From the NCBI GenBank assembly GCA_947457075.1, contig CANGUG010000004.1:1-64000 (forward strand): a stretch of 64,000 bases of DNA, in the 5' to 3' direction. Numbering within the stretch: position 1 is the first letter of the stretch; the number at the start of each line of letters is the position of its first letter. The DNA comes from Bacteroidota bacterium. GTDB taxonomy: Bacteria; Bacteroidota; Bacteroidia; Chitinophagales; Chitinophagaceae. The translations under genes and the position numbers were made by a program. The notes beneath the pieces are model-generated. The model searched no databases and was not told where the DNA came from. It saw nothing but the letters and a program-made list of their open reading frames with translations. This document shows positions 62,261 through 64,000 of the stretch, one piece after another.

Positions 62261-64000
62261 ATGTTTAATTTATCCAAATTTTTCTTTGGTTTTGCAGTGC
62301 TATTTTTAGCAGGTTGTAGCGCTAAGCAAAAGCAGCCTTTGTTTGAATTAATGGAAAAAACGGGGATTGATTTTACCAATCAGGTGGAGGATGGGAAAAA
62401 AGAAAATAGCTTTTTATTTCGAAATTTTTACAACGGAGGTGGGGTAGCCATTGGCGATATTAATAATGATGGCCTTGCAGATGTTTTTTTGACCTCGAAT
62501 ACTGCAGCCAACAAATTGTATTTAAACAAAGGTAATTTTCAATTTGAGGACATTTCTGTAAAGGCGGGCATCATTGCCGATGATATTTGGAATACTGGCG
62601 TTGTAATGGCCGATATCAATGCCGATGGATGGTTAGATATTTATGTTTGCAGTTCGGGACATATGCCTACTGGAAACCGTTTAAATAAATTATACATTAA
62701 TAATCGTAATGGTGGTTTCACTGAGGAGGCAAAAAAATATGGCTTAGACATAAAAGCCTATACCACACAGGTTTCCTTTTTCGATTATGACATGGATGGA
62801 GATTTGGATTGCTTTATGATTAATAATAGTCCAATTCCAGTAAATCAATTAGAATTTTCAAATAAAAGAGATTTATTAGAAAGTAAATGGCCTGTGGGCG
62901 ATTTTTTAAAAGGGGGTGGAGATCATTTATACCAAAATAACAATGGGCGTTTTACAGAAGTTACGCAGGATGCGGGTATACATGGAACTTTATTAAGTTT
63001 TGGCATGGGCGTATCGGTGGGTGATATCAATAATGATGGCTATCCAGATGTATATGTAGCCAATGACTCTTATGAAAGAGATTACTTGTACATCAATCAA
63101 AAAAATGGCAAGTTCAAAGATATGCTGGAGGAAAAAATGCAGCATACAAGTTTTTCTTCCATGGGTGCAGATATTGCGGACGTGAATAATGATGGCTATA
63201 GCGATATTTTTACAACAGACATGTTGCCGCTCTCTGATTTTAGAATAAAAACTACAGGTGCTTTTGATGATATTGATATGTTTAATCGAAAAATTGGCGC
63301 GGGCTTTTATTACCATTATGTAAAAAACTGTTTACAATTAAATTCTCCTTCTGGTAATTTTAAGGACATTGGTAATTATTCCGGCGTATCTGCTTCCGAT
63401 TGGAGCTGGGGTGCATTGATGTTTGATATGGACAATGATGGGTGGAATGATATTTTAGCTTGCAATGGAGTAAACCATGATGTGACCGATTTGGACTTTA
63501 TGAACTTTTTTGCCAATGATGTAATTCAAAGAATGATTTTATCGGGTAAAAAGGACGAAGTGGATCAAGTGCTAAAGCAAATTCCTAAAACCCCCCTTCC
63601 TAATAAAGTATATAAAAACGAACATAATTTAAAATTCATTGATATTGGAGAGGAATGGGGATTGGGTCAAAATACTTTTTCAAATGGTGCCGCATATGGC
63701 GACTTAGACAATGATGGTGATTTAGATATTATCATTAATAATCAAAATCAGCCGAGTTTTGTTTATAAGAATAATTCAAGACAAATTAATCAACATAATT
63801 ATATAGGTATTCAGTTAAAGGGGGAGGGGAAAAACACTTATGCAGTGGGGAGTAAAATTCAGTTATTTATTGGGAATCAAATTTTAACAAAAGAAGTTAT
63901 TCCAAGCAGGGGATTTCAGTCCTCGGTGGATTATAAACAAATAATGGGTATTGGAAAGTTTACCAAAATAGATTCGATGCATATTATTTGGCCTAACCGA
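62261..64000 (+). CDS. VCBS/FG-GAP repeat lipoprotein with ASPIC/UnbV end (partial, runs off window)
   Basis: An open frame of 580 codons with no stop before the window edge. A lipoprotein signal peptide ends in LFLAGCS (Cys19). The chain is a chain of FG-GAP/VCBS beta-propeller repeats, each with a calcium-loop motif DxNxDGxxD: residues 66-74, 118-126, 175-183, 255-263, 307-315, 389-397 and 481-489. The last part (AVGSKIQLF; IPSRGFQSS) begins an ASPIC/UnbV domain, so it belongs to the CRTAC1-like family often coupled to SusC/SusD. It is probably surface-exposed and calcium-binding; the substrate is unknown. Confidence 0.9.
   Translation, partial: MFNLSKFFFGFAVLFLAGCSAKQKQPLFELMEKTGIDFTNQVEDGKKENSFLFRNFYNGGGVAIGDINNDGLADVFLTSNTAANKLYLNKGNFQFEDISVKAGIIADDIWNTGVVMADINADGWLDIYVCSSGHMPTGNRLNKLYINNRNGGFTEEAKKYGLDIKAYTTQVSFFDYDMDGDLDCFMINNSPIPVNQLEFSNKRDLLESKWPVGDFLKGGGDHLYQNNNGRFTEVTQDAGIHGTLLSFGMGVSVGDINNDGYPDVYVANDSYERDYLYINQKNGKFKDMLEEKMQHTSFSSMGADIADVNNDGYSDIFTTDMLPLSDFRIKTTGAFDDIDMFNRKIGAGFYYHYVKNCLQLNSPSGNFKDIGNYSGVSASDWSWGALMFDMDNDGWNDILACNGVNHDVTDLDFMNFFANDVIQRMILSGKKDEVDQVLKQIPKTPLPNKVYKNEHNLKFIDIGEEWGLGQNTFSNGAAYGDLDNDGDLDIIINNQNQPSFVYKNNSRQINQHNYIGIQLKGEGKNTYAVGSKIQLFIGNQILTKEVIPSRGFQSSVDYKQIMGIGKFTKIDSMHIIWPNR

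Overview
The window is a low-GC stretch of a Bacteroidota chromosome, most likely from the family Chitinophagaceae or a close relative. The evidence is a SusC/SusD pair, gliding-motility genes gldD and gldE, an ExbB-ExbD-ExbD-TonB operon, a short NuoG, DUF5916 and HExxH metalloprotease families typical of Bacteroidota, and promoters of the Bacteroidota type (TTTG, 21 bp, TAnnTTTG) instead of E. coli -35/-10 boxes. Genus-level placement is inference. I saw no tRNA, rRNA, transposase, phage gene or CRISPR array. Gene order is dense, with several non-ATG starts (gldE, gldD, the EI24 gene, the LptF/G gene and the CDF gene).

Layout. 1-5.3 kb (+): mutY, gldE, gldD, a DUF3109 cysteine-cluster protein and a LutB-like Fe-S protein. 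5.3-21.3 kb (-): a long run of metabolic and envelope genes: EamA transporter, purH, a shortened comEC, an RsmI-like methylase, an EI24 membrane protein, upp, adenine deaminase, a DUF5916 protein, trmD, an S4 protein, an M20 dipeptidase, a CDF metal transporter, an exported superoxide dismutase, an LptF/G permease and a START-like protein. 21.6-24.3 kb (+): ffh, rpsP, rimM. 24.4-27.4 kb (-): two pseudouridine synthases and rlmN. 27.5-32.5 kb: small secreted and membrane proteins, hisS (-), a PstS-like lipoprotein and a TPR protein.

32.6-45.8 kb (+) is a complete 14-gene respiratory complex I operon, nuoA to nuoN in the canonical order, followed by an orphan MacB/FtsX-type permease. At 47.4-47.6 kb an array of three GC-rich hairpins sits in the convergent gap before a large zinc metalloprotease (-). 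50.3-53.3 kb (+) encodes the TonB energising machinery, which would power outer-membrane receptors such as the SusC at the right end. mnmE follows. 54.9-57.2 kb (-) has a small secreted protein, a beta-phosphoglucomutase-like HAD protein and a LacI-type regulator. 57.5-64 kb (+) has susC, susD and a VCBS/ASPIC lipoprotein that runs off the edge. The right end therefore looks like a regulated carbohydrate-uptake locus with its enzymes probably outside the window.

No clearly undescribed multi-gene system is visible. The observations I would follow first are the hairpin array at 47.4 kb, the LacI-type palindromes abutting the lacI start, the ComEC without its usual soluble N-terminal domain, the RsmI-like enzyme lacking the family N-terminal motif, the Cys-cluster CDF transporter, and the HAD protein with Asn in place of the second catalytic Asp.
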